From assembly GCA_902783745.1 (NCBI GenBank), contig CACZRY010000049.1, positions 1-8,881 of the forward strand: DNA of 8,881 nucleotides, in the 5' to 3' direction. The notes under the pieces are model-generated. The model searched no databases. It was not told where the DNA came from and worked only from the letters and a program-made list of their open reading frames with translations. The stretch's first letter is position 1. Each line of letters begins with the position of its first letter. This document shows, in pieces, positions 1 to 7,096 of the stretch. The position numbers and the translations under genes were made by a program. The stretch is from an uncultured Erysipelotrichaceae bacterium. GTDB lineage: Bacteria; Bacillota_I; Bacilli_A; Acholeplasmatales; Anaeroplasmataceae.

Positions 1-171
1 CAATTATGGGAAACAACTATGGACCCAGCAACTCGTACATTAGTAAGAGTTCACCTTGAAGATGCAATGATTGCAGACCAAACATTTGAAATGTTAATGG
101 GAGAAGAGGTAGAACCTAGAAAGGTATATATTCAAGAGCATGCAAATGATGCTTCTAATCTTGATATTTAA
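1..171 (+). CDS. gyrB: DNA gyrase subunit B, C-terminal end (partial, 5' end outside window)
   Basis: The first 57 codons of the window, read from base 1, give the last 56 residues of GyrB and a TAA stop. They begin with the conserved QLWETTMDP motif of the Toprim/C-terminal part, continue through the LMGEEVEPR motif and end in NLDI, which is the usual end of GyrB rather than ParE. GyrB is the ATPase subunit of type IIA topoisomerase. With GyrA it forms the A2B2 enzyme in the cytoplasm that introduces negative supercoils ahead of forks and RNA polymerase. The Toprim part co-ordinates Mg2+ for cleavage, but the catalytic acidic residues lie upstream of the window. gyrA follows after 12 nt, so the two are surely co-transcribed. 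Nothing looks broken; the gene is cut only by the window edge. Confidence 0.96.
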   Translation, partial: QLWETTMDPATRTLVRVHLEDAMIADQTFEMLMGEEVEPRKVYIQEHANDASNLDI

Positions 172-172
172 T

Positions 173-177
173 GGTGA
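173..177 (+). promoter_or_regulatory. Weak ribosome binding site of gyrA
   Basis: GGTGA, 6 nt before the gyrA ATG, is the only purine-rich match to the anti-Shine-Dalgarno in the 12-nt gyrB-gyrA gap. It is clearly weaker than the GGAGG-type sites of two downstream genes. Translation of gyrA probably relies partly on ribosomes finishing gyrB, which would keep the two subunits balanced. Confidence 0.5.
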
Positions 178-183
178 CTGAAA

Positions 184-2766
184 ATGGCACAAAACGAAAA
201 AGATATACAATTTGAAAAAGCTCTTGAAGAAAGAAAGCATGATAGTATTGAATTATTAGATGTCAATACTAAAATGAAGACATCATTTTTAAATTATGCA
301 TTATCTGTTATTATCGCAAGAGCATTACCTGATGCAAGAGATGGTTTAAAGCCAGTTCAAAGAAGAATTTTATATGGTATGAATGAACTTAAGGTATTTA
401 ATAACGTTGCACATAAAAAGTCAGCAAGAATTGTTGGTGACGTTATGGGTAAGTATCACCCACATGGTGACTCATCTATTTATGAAGCAATGGTACATAT
501 GGCTCAAGATTTCAGCTATAGATATCCATTAATTGATGGACATGGTAACTTTGGTAATATCGATGGTGATGGCGCTGCAGCCATGCGTTATACTGAAGCA
601 AGATTATCTAAAATCTCTATGGAAATGCTAAGAGATTTAGATGAAGATACTGTTGATTTTATTGATAACTATGATGCAACAGAAAAAGAACCAGTATTAC
701 TTCCTGCAAGAATTCCAAACTTACTTGTAAATGGTACAACAGGTATTGCAGTAGGTATGGCAACAAATATTCCACCACATAACCTAACAGAAGTATTTAA
801 TGGATGTATTGCTTTACTTGATAATCCAAATCTTACAAGTGAAGATTTAATGAATTATATTCCAGCACCAGATTTCCCAACAGGTGGTATGATTTTAGGT
901 AAGCAAGGCTTATATGATGCATATACTAAGGGGAATGGTACTATTATTGTTAGAAGTAAAGCTCATATTGACCACTTTGATAATGGTAAGAGTGAAATTG
1001 TTGTAACAGAAATACCATATGGTATTAATAAGACAAGAATTATTGAAAGAATTGCAATTGTTGCAAAGGATAAGATTATTGATGGTATCACTGATTTACG
1101 TGATGAATCATCAATGGATGGTTTAAGAATTGTTATTGAATTAAGAAGAGATGTTAATCCAGAAGTTATTTTAAATATGCTATATAAATATACTCAGCTT
1201 CAATCAAGCTATGGTATGAATATGGTATGTATTTTAGATAATAAGCCTGTAGCAATCACCCTACATGATGCAATTGATGCATATTTATCTCATCAATTAA
1301 ATGTAATCACAAGAAGAACACAATTTAGATTAAAGAAAGCTGAAGAAAGAATTCATATTCTTGAAGGTTTACTAATTGCTCATGACAATATTGATGAGGT
1401 TGTACATTTAATTAGAAATACTAAGGATGGTACAGAAAAACAAAAATTAATGGACCGCTTTAATCTATCAGATGTACAGGCTCAGGCAATCTTAGATATG
1501 AGATTACAAAGATTATCTGGTATGAATTACGATAAGCTTGTAGATGAAAGAAATACTTTACTTGCTGATTGTGATTATTATAGAGGAATATTATCAGACG
1601 AAGAAAAGAAAAAAGAATTATTAAAATCAGAAATGATTGAAATTCGTGACCAGTTCGGTGACGAAAGAAGAAGTGAGGTTGCAACTAACATTGAAATCAA
1701 CATTTCTAATGAAGATTTAATACCAAGAGAAAATGTTATTATTAACGTAACTAAGAAGGGTTATGTTAAAAGAATGCCTGAAAGTGAATATAAATCACAA
1801 CATAGAGGTGGCATGGGAGTTTCCGGTATGAAGACTAATTCAGATGATGATGTTTCTATGATAATACCTGCATTCTCACATGATTATCTATTATTCTTTA
1901 CAAATTTAGGTAGAGTATATGTTCAAAAAACATATATGATTCCTGAAGGATCAAGAATATCTAAGGGTACACCACTTGTAAATGTATTTGAATTTAAGGA
2001 AGGCGAAAAGCTACAAACAATTTGTACAGTTGATTCAATAGAAGATGAATCAAGATATCTATTCTTCGTTACAAGACGTGGTACAGTTAAGCGTACAAAT
2101 TTAGCTGAATTCAAAAACATTAGAACATCTGGTATTATTGCAATTAACTTAGACCCTGATGATGAATTATATAAGGTTATGGTTACTGATGGTAATCAGT
2201 CAATTATATTAGGTGCATCATCTGGTAAATCAATTAGATTTACTGAAGATCAAATCCGTTCTATTGGTAGAACAGGTTCTGGTGTTCGTGGTATGTTATT
2301 ACAAGATGGGGACGTAATCGTTGGTGCATCAGCATTAAGAAGCGATGATGATCAAATCTTAGTTATTACAGAAAACGGATTTGGTAAGAGAAGCCCTGCA
2401 TCAGACTATAGAATCCAAAATAGAGGTGGAGCTGGTGTTAAGGCATTAAATGTAACTGCAAAAAATGGTAAGCTTGTAACATTAACAGGAATTGATGATT
2501 CAGCTGACTTAATTATTACATCTAATAAGGGTGTTACAACAAGAATTCACGCAGATGAAATATCTGTATCAGGAAGAAACACTCAAGGTGTAATCTTAGT
2601 TAGATTAAAGGATAATCAAACAATTTCTAATATCGCTCTTGTCGCAAGAGAATCAGAAGAAGATGAGGTAGAAACCGATACATCTAATGTCGAATCAACT
2701 GAATCTTTACCAGGAGATTCTTTAGAAAATAAAGATGAAGAAGTAAAAGAAGAAACTCAAGAATAA
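184..2766 (+). CDS. gyrA: DNA gyrase subunit A
   Basis: 860 residues, somewhat longer than Bacillus subtilis GyrA (about 820), mostly because of an acidic tail. GyrA is the DNA breakage-reunion subunit of gyrase. The N-terminal winged-helix and tower domains (about residues 30-505) contain the catalytic pair R135-Y136 in [12 protein letters not shown]136 forms the 5'-phosphotyrosine link. The quinolone region reads [13 protein letters not shown], with S97 and E101 at the places of E. coli S83 and D87, so it looks like the sensitive wild type (B. subtilis also has Glu there). The coiled coil and gate lie near residues 380-490. The six-bladed beta-pinwheel C-terminal domain spans about 510-822. 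Its GyrA-box reads QHRGGMG (539-545) instead of Q(R/K)RGG(R/K)G, and a second related motif reads QNRGGAG (745-751). Residues 823-860 are an acidic tail. Start: the ATG sits 6 nt after a weak GGTGA ribosome site. It is translated with gyrB from an upstream promoter and ends before a strong terminator. ParC is less likely given the gyrB neighbour and the overall match to GyrA. Confidence 0.97.
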   Translation: MAQNEKDIQFEKALEERKHDSIELLDVNTKMKTSFLNYALSVIIARALPDARDGLKPVQRRILYGMNELKVFNNVAHKKSARIVGDVMGKYHPHGDSSIYEAMVHMAQDFSYRYPLIDGHGNFGNIDGDGAAAMRYTEARLSKISMEMLRDLDEDTVDFIDNYDATEKEPVLLPARIPNLLVNGTTGIAVGMATNIPPHNLTEVFNGCIALLDNPNLTSEDLMNYIPAPDFPTGGMILGKQGLYDAYTKGNGTIIVRSKAHIDHFDNGKSEIVVTEIPYGINKTRIIERIAIVAKDKIIDGITDLRDESSMDGLRIVIELRRDVNPEVILNMLYKYTQLQSSYGMNMVCILDNKPVAITLHDAIDAYLSHQLNVITRRTQFRLKKAEERIHILEGLLIAHDNIDEVVHLIRNTKDGTEKQKLMDRFNLSDVQAQAILDMRLQRLSGMNYDKLVDERNTLLADCDYYRGILSDEEKKKELLKSEMIEIRDQFGDERRSEVATNIEINISNEDLIPRENVIINVTKKGYVKRMPESEYKSQHRGGMGVSGMKTNSDDDVSMIIPAFSHDYLLFFTNLGRVYVQKTYMIPEGSRISKGTPLVNVFEFKEGEKLQTICTVDSIEDESRYLFFVTRRGTVKRTNLAEFKNIRTSGIIAINLDPDDELYKVMVTDGNQSIILGASSGKSIRFTEDQIRSIGRTGSGVRGMLLQDGDVIVGASALRSDDDQILVITENGFGKRSPASDYRIQNRGGAGVKALNVTAKNGKLVTLTGIDDSADLIITSNKGVTTRIHADEISVSGRNTQGVILVRLKDNQTISNIALVARESEEDEVETDTSNVESTESLPGDSLENKDEEVKEETQE

Positions 2767-2780
2767 TTAATATAAATTAG

Positions 2781-2817
2781 ATGGATATGTCTTATACATA
2801 TCCATTTATTTTCTTTT
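2781..2817 (+). terminator. Rho-independent terminator of the gyrBA transcript
   Basis: A perfect 10-bp stem, ATGGATATGT (2781-2790) paired with ACATATCCAT (2796-2805), closes a 5-nt loop CTTAT and is followed at once by a T-rich run (TTATTTTCTTTT, 2806-2817). It starts 14 nt after the gyrA stop. The stem is AT-rich but fully paired, so termination is credible. It separates the gyrase operon from the helicase gene. Confidence 0.9.
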
Positions 2818-2841
2818 AAATAACATTAAAAATGTTATAAT
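2814..2841 (+). promoter_or_regulatory. Extended -10 sigma-A promoter of the nuclease-helicase gene
   Basis: The -10 box is a consensus TATAAT at 2836-2841, preceded by TGT at 2833-2835, which gives the extended -10 form TGTTATAAT. The -35 region is poor: TTTTAA at 2814-2819, 16 nt upstream, matches three of six consensus bases and lies in the T-tract of the preceding terminator. An extended -10 can work without a good -35. Transcription should start near 2848-2850, leaving a short leader of about 18 nt before the ATG at 2867. Confidence 0.72.
2820..2838. repeat. Inverted repeat overlapping the helicase promoter (candidate operator)
   Basis: ATAACATT (2820-2827) and AATGTTAT (2831-2838) are perfect reverse complements separated by AAA. 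The right arm covers the extended -10 motif, so a protein bound here would block RNA polymerase. It does not match the Gram-positive LexA site (GAAC, four bases, GTTC). A chance palindrome in AT-rich DNA remains possible. Confidence 0.4.
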
Positions 2842-2853
2842 GTATTATGGATT

Positions 2854-2859
2854 GGAGGT
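2854..2859 (+). promoter_or_regulatory. Ribosome binding site deciding the helicase start
   Basis: GGAGGT, 7 nt before the ATG at 2867, is a near-consensus Shine-Dalgarno. It settles the start at 2867 rather than the in-frame ATG at 2840, which overlaps the -10 box and would lie upstream of the expected transcript start. Confidence 0.88.
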
Positions 2860-2866
2860 AATATTT

Positions 2867-5218
2867 ATGTCAAAAATGATAGGCGTAAGAGAGCTTAGCT
2901 ATTTTATTCATCAATCAGGCGACCTAAAAGAAGAATTCTTTTCTAATAGAGAAATAAATATTGGCACACAAATACATCAATATATCCAATCCCAATTTAC
3001 AGCTAATGATAAAAAAGAATATTATATTAAACAAGAAATTTCATTTAATAACCAATTATATACCCTACATGGTTATATAGATGGAGTATTAAATTATAAA
3101 TCTAGTAACCCTATGTTATTAGAAATTAAATCTACAACTGAAGAACTAGACTTAATAACAGTAGATTATCATCGTGAGCATATGGCTCAATTAAAAATAT
3201 ATGGTTATTTATACTGTCTTTTAAATAACCTATCTAGTATTAAATTAAGATTAATGTATGTATCAGTTGTTAATTATGAAAATAAATGCTTTGATTCAAT
3301 ATTATCTATAGAAGAGCTTGAAGAATTCTTCTTTAATGCATTAGAAGAATATTTAAAGTTCTTATCTATACTTGATTTAAGTAATAAAAAAAGAGAAGAA
3401 ACCCTAAAGACAATTAAATTCCCATTCCCAAAAGAAAGAAAAGGACAAAGAGAGCTTATGGCATCTGTTTATAGAGCCTTAAGAGATGGGCAAATTCTAT
3501 ACGCAATTGCCCCAACAGGAATAGGAAAAACAATGGCTACATTATTTTCCGCTTTAAAGGCCTTAAATCATAACGATAAGCTATTTTATTTAACCGCAAA
3601 AGGTTCTGGTAAAAATGCGCCAATAGACGCATTAAAAATACTAGAACGTGATGGTTTAATGCTTAAAGCAATAGATATTGTTGCAAAAAAGAAAATATGC
3701 AACAAAAGAGCCCTACACTGTAATCCTGATGAATGTGTTTTCGCAAGAGGCTATTTTGATAGATTAAAAACCGCAACAATAGATATATTAGAAAACAATA
3801 ATATAATAAGTGAAGATGTTTTAAAAACATATTCACAAAAACATAAGATTTGTGCATTCGAATATTCACTTTATCTATCTTATTACTGTGATGTAATTAT
3901 AGCTGATTATAATTATGTATTTGATCCTGTCGCACATCTAATAAGATATTTTTCTAATGAAGATAGTATATATAATGCTAAAGTATTAATAGATGAAGCA
4001 CATAATATGATTGATAGATCAAAAGAAATGTTTTCATCAGAAATCGAAGAAGAAGATATAAGAACATTAAGACAAACCTTAACTGGATTAAAGCCATCAA
4101 TAAGAAAAGAAGCTAATAATGTATTAGAAGAAATATCTAAATATTTAGGTCTATTAAATGAAGAACAATTATATGTTGATACAAAGCCAGACTATGAATT
4201 AAATTCTAAATTAAGGGAGCTTTTAATAAAATGTGATAGTGTACTTGAGGATAATAAGAAATTTGATAATAAAGATTTAGTATTAGATATTTATTATAAA
4301 ATCTTAGATTTTATTAATACATCAGATATATTTTCAGATACTCATAGACTTTTAGCATTAAAAGAAAATGATGAAATTAAAGTATCATATTATTGCCTAG
4401 ATGCCTCAAGCTTCTTACTAAAAACAATAAGAGAATATATATCTGGTATAGTATTCTTTTCTGCAACACTATCACCAATAGAATATCATTGTAACCTATT
4501 AACTAAAGGAGAAGGTAAATTCTTAGAACTTAAATCTCCTTTTGATAACAATAATTTGGATATTATTATTGATAATAAAATATCAACTAAATATATAGAT
4601 AGAGAAAAATCTATAGATAAGATATTAGAATATATTGATATCCTAACATCAACTAAAAAAGGTAATTACATGGTATTTTTCCCATCATATCAGTATTTAA
4701 AAATGGTTACTGATAATATAGATGATGATATAGAATATGAAAAAATAATACAAAAAAGAAATATGAATAGTGATATACAAAATGAAATATTATCTCGCTT
4801 TAGAGAAGAAAAAGGAATATCACATGTTGGATTTTTTGTGTTAGGTGGAGTATTTAGTGAAGGTATTGATTTAATAGGTGATGCATTATCTGGAGTTATA
4901 ATTGTTGGGGTTGGATTACCTCAAATAAATGATTTTAATAATTTATTAAGAGATTATTTTAATCAAATATATAATGAAGGATTTGATTATGCATATACAT
5001 ACCCTGGTATGACTAAAGTTATACAAAGTGTAGGAAGAGTAATAAGAACTGATACGGACAAGGGTGTTTGTGTATTATTAGACAATAGATTTGAAACATC
5101 TAAATATCAAAATCTAATGCCACCACATTGGACAAATAAGCATTATATTTCAAATCCACAATCATTAAGATTAGAGCTTTTAAGGTTTTATAAAGAAAAA
5201 GACTTCAAAATAAAATAG
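2867..5218 (+). CDS. PD-(D/E)XK nuclease domain fused to XPD/DinG-type Fe-S DNA helicase
   Basis: 783 residues from the ATG with the good ribosome site. The N-terminal domain (about 1-165) looks like a RecB/Cas4-type PD-(D/E)XK nuclease: H37 in GTQIH, D72 in HGYIDG, E86 and K88 in LLEIKS, then QLKIYGYL (Q108, Y112). The rest is a superfamily 2 helicase of the XPD/DinG group (COG1199). It shows Walker A APTGIGKT (215-222, K221), four Fe-S ligands C278-x6-C285-x4-C290-x38-C329, a DYNYVFDP segment (347-354), Walker B DEAH (376-379), motif III SATLS (532-536), motif V GGVFSEGIDL (660-669) and motif VI QSVGRVIR (720-727). Enzymes of this group unwind DNA 5'-to-3' using ATP. The domain pairing suggests processing of branched or damaged DNA in the cytoplasm, but the true substrate is unknown. 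All key residues are present, so it should be active. It stands alone between two terminators under its own promoter. It is not a true DinG orthologue, and no CRISPR genes are nearby, so a Cas4 role is unlikely. Confidence 0.9.
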   Translation: MSKMIGVRELSYFIHQSGDLKEEFFSNREINIGTQIHQYIQSQFTANDKKEYYIKQEISFNNQLYTLHGYIDGVLNYKSSNPMLLEIKSTTEELDLITVDYHREHMAQLKIYGYLYCLLNNLSSIKLRLMYVSVVNYENKCFDSILSIEELEEFFFNALEEYLKFLSILDLSNKKREETLKTIKFPFPKERKGQRELMASVYRALRDGQILYAIAPTGIGKTMATLFSALKALNHNDKLFYLTAKGSGKNAPIDALKILERDGLMLKAIDIVAKKKICNKRALHCNPDECVFARGYFDRLKTATIDILENNNIISEDVLKTYSQKHKICAFEYSLYLSYYCDVIIADYNYVFDPVAHLIRYFSNEDSIYNAKVLIDEAHNMIDRSKEMFSSEIEEEDIRTLRQTLTGLKPSIRKEANNVLEEISKYLGLLNEEQLYVDTKPDYELNSKLRELLIKCDSVLEDNKKFDNKDLVLDIYYKILDFINTSDIFSDTHRLLALKENDEIKVSYYCLDASSFLLKTIREYISGIVFFSATLSPIEYHCNLLTKGEGKFLELKSPFDNNNLDIIIDNKISTKYIDREKSIDKILEYIDILTSTKKGNYMVFFPSYQYLKMVTDNIDDDIEYEKIIQKRNMNSDIQNEILSRFREEKGISHVGFFVLGGVFSEGIDLIGDALSGVIIVGVGLPQINDFNNLLRDYFNQIYNEGFDYAYTYPGMTKVIQSVGRVIRTDTDKGVCVLLDNRFETSKYQNLMPPHWTNKHYISNPQSLRLELLRFYKEKDFKIK

Positions 5219-5236
5219 AAGTCTTTTTTAATTTTT
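5196..5236 (+). terminator. Rho-independent terminator starting inside the helicase gene
   Basis: AAAAAGACTTC (5196-5206) pairs perfectly with GAAGTCTTTTT (5218-5228) around an 11-nt A-rich loop, followed by more T (TAATTTTT to 5236). The left arm lies in the last codons of the helicase (KEKDF) and the loop spans the rest of the reading frame, with the stop codon at 5216-5218 entering the right arm. The gene end and its terminator are therefore one piece of sequence. The A-tract/T-tract symmetry could also work for transcripts coming from the other side. Confidence 0.86.
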
Positions 5237-5245
5237 ACATGTAAA
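5234..5245. repeat. Perfect 12-bp palindrome in the operon promoter (candidate operator)
   Basis: TTTACATGTAAA equals its own reverse complement, and its left half is the candidate -35 box. Short perfect palindromes of this size over a -35 are typical binding sites of dimeric helix-turn-helix repressors, and the second gene of this operon encodes an Xre-type HTH. The link to that protein is inference. Confidence 0.45.
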
Positions 5246-5266
5246 TACTAATAAATATGTTAAAAT
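5234..5266 (+). promoter_or_regulatory. Promoter region of the lipoprotein-HTH operon
   Basis: The best -10 candidate is TAAAAT at 5261-5266 preceded by TGT (5258-5260), again an extended -10. A good -35-like box, TTTACA (5234-5239), lies 21 nt upstream, which is too far for ideal use. TATGTT at 5256-5261 is an alternative -10 with a 16-nt spacer but a poorer sequence. Either choice starts the transcript shortly before the ATG at 5296. Confidence 0.55.
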
Positions 5267-5285
5267 TTAAATATACTTAGTATTT
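5243..5285. repeat. 9-bp inverted repeat centred on the -10 box
   Basis: AAATACTAA (5243-5251) and TTAGTATTT (5277-5285) are perfect reverse complements with 25 nt between them, and the midpoint falls in the candidate -10 box (5261-5266). The half-site centres are 34 bp apart, a little over three helical turns. The left arm would lie upstream of the transcript start, so this is better read as a DNA site than as an RNA hairpin. Chance occurrence in AT-rich DNA is possible. Confidence 0.35.
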
Positions 5286-5286
5286 G

Positions 5287-5292
5287 GGTGAT
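5287..5292 (+). promoter_or_regulatory. Ribosome binding site of the lipoprotein gene
   Basis: GGTGAT ends 3 nt before the ATG at 5296. It pairs with the 5' part of the anti-Shine-Dalgarno, so the close spacing is normal for this register. It favours ATG 5296 over the in-frame TTG at 5284, which would place this site inside the coding region. Confidence 0.65.
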
Positions 5293-5295
5293 ATA

Positions 5296-7086
5296 ATGAA
5301 AAATTTAAAACGATTTATAATTTTAGTTTCATTAATATTAATAATATCATTTTTAAGTTCATGTAAAAAAGGAGAGCTTAAAGAAAATGTATTCCATTTT
5401 TCTTCTTATAAAACATTTGATAAGGTGGAATATGATATATATTATTCTGATGACTATTTTAAAGAAAAATCAAGTAAATATAATACACATTTATTATCAG
5501 CATCTGCATGTATGGCTTTAGCTTCAGGCTCATCTATAGACCCTAAAACTGGTAATCCAAAACAAATTACAACAAATATTAAAGAATTTTATAAAGTAAT
5601 TGGGTTTAATTCTTTTAAATCAAATGTTGATGGTGAATCACTACCTAAAACAACATCATTTGGTGTTTATTGCGCTAAAAGAGAAATAGATGATTTTACT
5701 TTGATATCTATATCTGTAAGAGGATTTGGATACTTAGTCGAATGGGCATCTAATTTTAAATTAGGTGGTAATGATTTATACGCAGAAGGCTTTTATGACG
5801 CATCAAGTATTTACCTAGATACCTTAAGAAGCTACATTAAAGATAATAATATTAAAGGTAAAATTAAAATATGGACCTCAGGCTATTCTAGAGGTGGAGC
5901 GGGAGTTAATCTTGCGATAGGTAGAATTGATGATGAATTAGTAAATGGAAATAATATATTATCAGATGATGTTACATATGAAAAAGATGATATATATGCA
6001 TTCTGTTTTGAAGCTCCTTGTGGTAAGGTTTTAACATCTATAGATGGTAAAATCAAAGAAAAAGGAGAAGATTACAATAATATTTATTGTATTGTTAATT
6101 CAAATGACTTTGTTACATATGTTGCACCTAAAACATTAGGATATATTAGATATGGTATAGATTATTACTTACCTAATATAGAAAATGATCTAAATTATAT
6201 AGATTATATAAATGGATGTAAGAATGTATATAATAATTTACCTAATAAAGATATATTAGGCGAGTATGATATTGATAAATTTATAGTTTCATCTTCGAAT
6301 AAAATTAATTATACTTTAGGTCTATATATGAAAGAATTAATAGATATAGTTGGTTCTACAATTGAAACAAGACAAGAATATCATGAAAATTTTGAACCAT
6401 CATTTGTAGGTCTTGCAGAAACTATATTTAAAAATAATAGTGTAAGAGAAGTATTAATTGATTTTGGTATGAATTTTGCAAAAAGATTATTATTAGATGA
6501 TACAAATGAAATATTAGTAAAAGATGTTTTATATAATCAAAAAAGATTATTTAAGGATTTAAAACCAATCTTAAATGATACGCTAATTTATTCATCGAAA
6601 ATTGATGTTAATGTTGATGATTTATTAAAGCTTTTAGAAGGATTAAGTCCTATATTAATTGGTATATTAACATCAGATGAAGGTTTTAATTATGCAAAGA
6701 ATTTGTTAAATACAACTAATATGAAAATTCTTGCGAAAGGACATATTCCTGAGTTATGTCTTTCTTATATAACATCACTAGATTCTAAATATGGATATAC
6801 TGATTATCAATTACCAACTTCATATTACACATTAGAAGCACCAAATAATATAAGCATTGATATAAAGCATAATGATTTAACATTATCATCTAAAGATTAT
6901 AGTGCTTTTGCGCAATCAAATGATAAAGCGTCTGGCTTTAAAACATATTTCTTACCAGTATCTTCATACGATATAAAAGCGGAAAAAGATATGGAATTTA
7001 AGTTATATCTAAATTCAGGTGAGTATGTTAATCCGTCACTTATTACATCTAAAACTATAACAAAAGATTCTATTGTTAAGATATAG
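5296..7086 (+). CDS. Lipoprotein with class-3-lipase-like alpha/beta-hydrolase domain
   Basis: 596 residues. The start MKNLKRF, a hydrophobic stretch (about 8-20) and the lipobox LSSC give a lipoprotein signal with acylated C23, so the mature protein should sit on the outer face of the cytoplasmic membrane. The hydrolase core resembles lipase-like proteins of Bacillota. The strand ISISVRGFGY with the following EWASNF (about 136-153) matches the oxyanion region. WTSGYSRGG (193-201) is the nucleophile elbow with S198. IVNSNDFVTYVAP (266-278) supplies the likely acid D271. GHIPELCLSYI (482-492) supplies the likely base H483. Between acid and base lie some 210 residues, mostly helical in appearance, which may form a lid or accessory domain; after residue 500 comes a short beta-rich tail. 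The substrate (lipid, ester or other) cannot be read from sequence. The next gene follows 10 nt later, with its ribosome site overlapping this stop codon, so they are one operon. The family call rests on motifs; the triad Asp and His are less certain than Ser. Confidence 0.82.
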   Translation: MKNLKRFIILVSLILIISFLSSCKKGELKENVFHFSSYKTFDKVEYDIYYSDDYFKEKSSKYNTHLLSASACMALASGSSIDPKTGNPKQITTNIKEFYKVIGFNSFKSNVDGESLPKTTSFGVYCAKREIDDFTLISISVRGFGYLVEWASNFKLGGNDLYAEGFYDASSIYLDTLRSYIKDNNIKGKIKIWTSGYSRGGAGVNLAIGRIDDELVNGNNILSDDVTYEKDDIYAFCFEAPCGKVLTSIDGKIKEKGEDYNNIYCIVNSNDFVTYVAPKTLGYIRYGIDYYLPNIENDLNYIDYINGCKNVYNNLPNKDILGEYDIDKFIVSSSNKINYTLGLYMKELIDIVGSTIETRQEYHENFEPSFVGLAETIFKNNSVREVLIDFGMNFAKRLLLDDTNEILVKDVLYNQKRLFKDLKPILNDTLIYSSKIDVNVDDLLKLLEGLSPILIGILTSDEGFNYAKNLLNTTNMKILAKGHIPELCLSYITSLDSKYGYTDYQLPTSYYTLEAPNNISIDIKHNDLTLSSKDYSAFAQSNDKASGFKTYFLPVSSYDIKAEKDMEFKLYLNSGEYVNPSLITSKTITKDSIVKI

Positions 7087-7090
7087 GAGG
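7085..7090 (+). promoter_or_regulatory. Ribosome binding site of the HTH-membrane gene
   Basis: AGGAGG, 6 nt before the ATG at 7097, shares its first two bases with the TAG stop of the lipoprotein gene. It is the strongest ribosome site in the window and ties translation of the two genes together. Confidence 0.9.
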
Positions 7091-7096
7091 CATTTT

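Noticed and set aside
171..215. ATG overlapping the gyrB stop codon
   Set aside because: It is out of frame with gyrA and meets a TGA after 14 codons; the in-frame ATG at 184 gives the normal GyrA N-terminus.
1460..2120. Two antisense open frames of 65-74 codons inside gyrA (1460-1684 and 1923-2120)
   Set aside because: They lie opposite a highly conserved gene, have low-complexity products and no ribosome site or promoter that I can see; they are shadows of gyrA.
2820..2838. LexA (SOS) box at the helicase promoter
   Set aside because: The palindrome lacks the GAAC-four bases-GTTC pattern of Gram-positive LexA; its half-sites and spacing differ.
2840..2866. In-frame ATG at 2840 that would add nine residues to the nuclease-helicase
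   Set aside because: It overlaps the TATAAT -10 box, has no ribosome site and lies upstream of the expected transcript start. GGAGGT is correctly placed for ATG 2867, and the protein's family-like start (MIGVRELSYF) follows that ATG.
2867..3361. Possible CRISPR-associated Cas4 or CasDinG
   Set aside because: The nuclease domain is Cas4-like and the helicase DinG-like, but there is no array of spaced repeats and no other cas gene in the window, and the gene is flanked by housekeeping gyrase.
3663..3869. Antisense open frame opposite the Fe-S region of the helicase
   Set aside because: Its product is a Leu/Tyr-rich shadow of the real coding strand with no support for expression.
5284..5295. 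In-frame TTG start four codons upstream of the lipoprotein ATG
   Set aside because: It would put the only ribosome site, GGTGAT, inside the gene. The MKNLKRF start gives a normal lipoprotein signal peptide.
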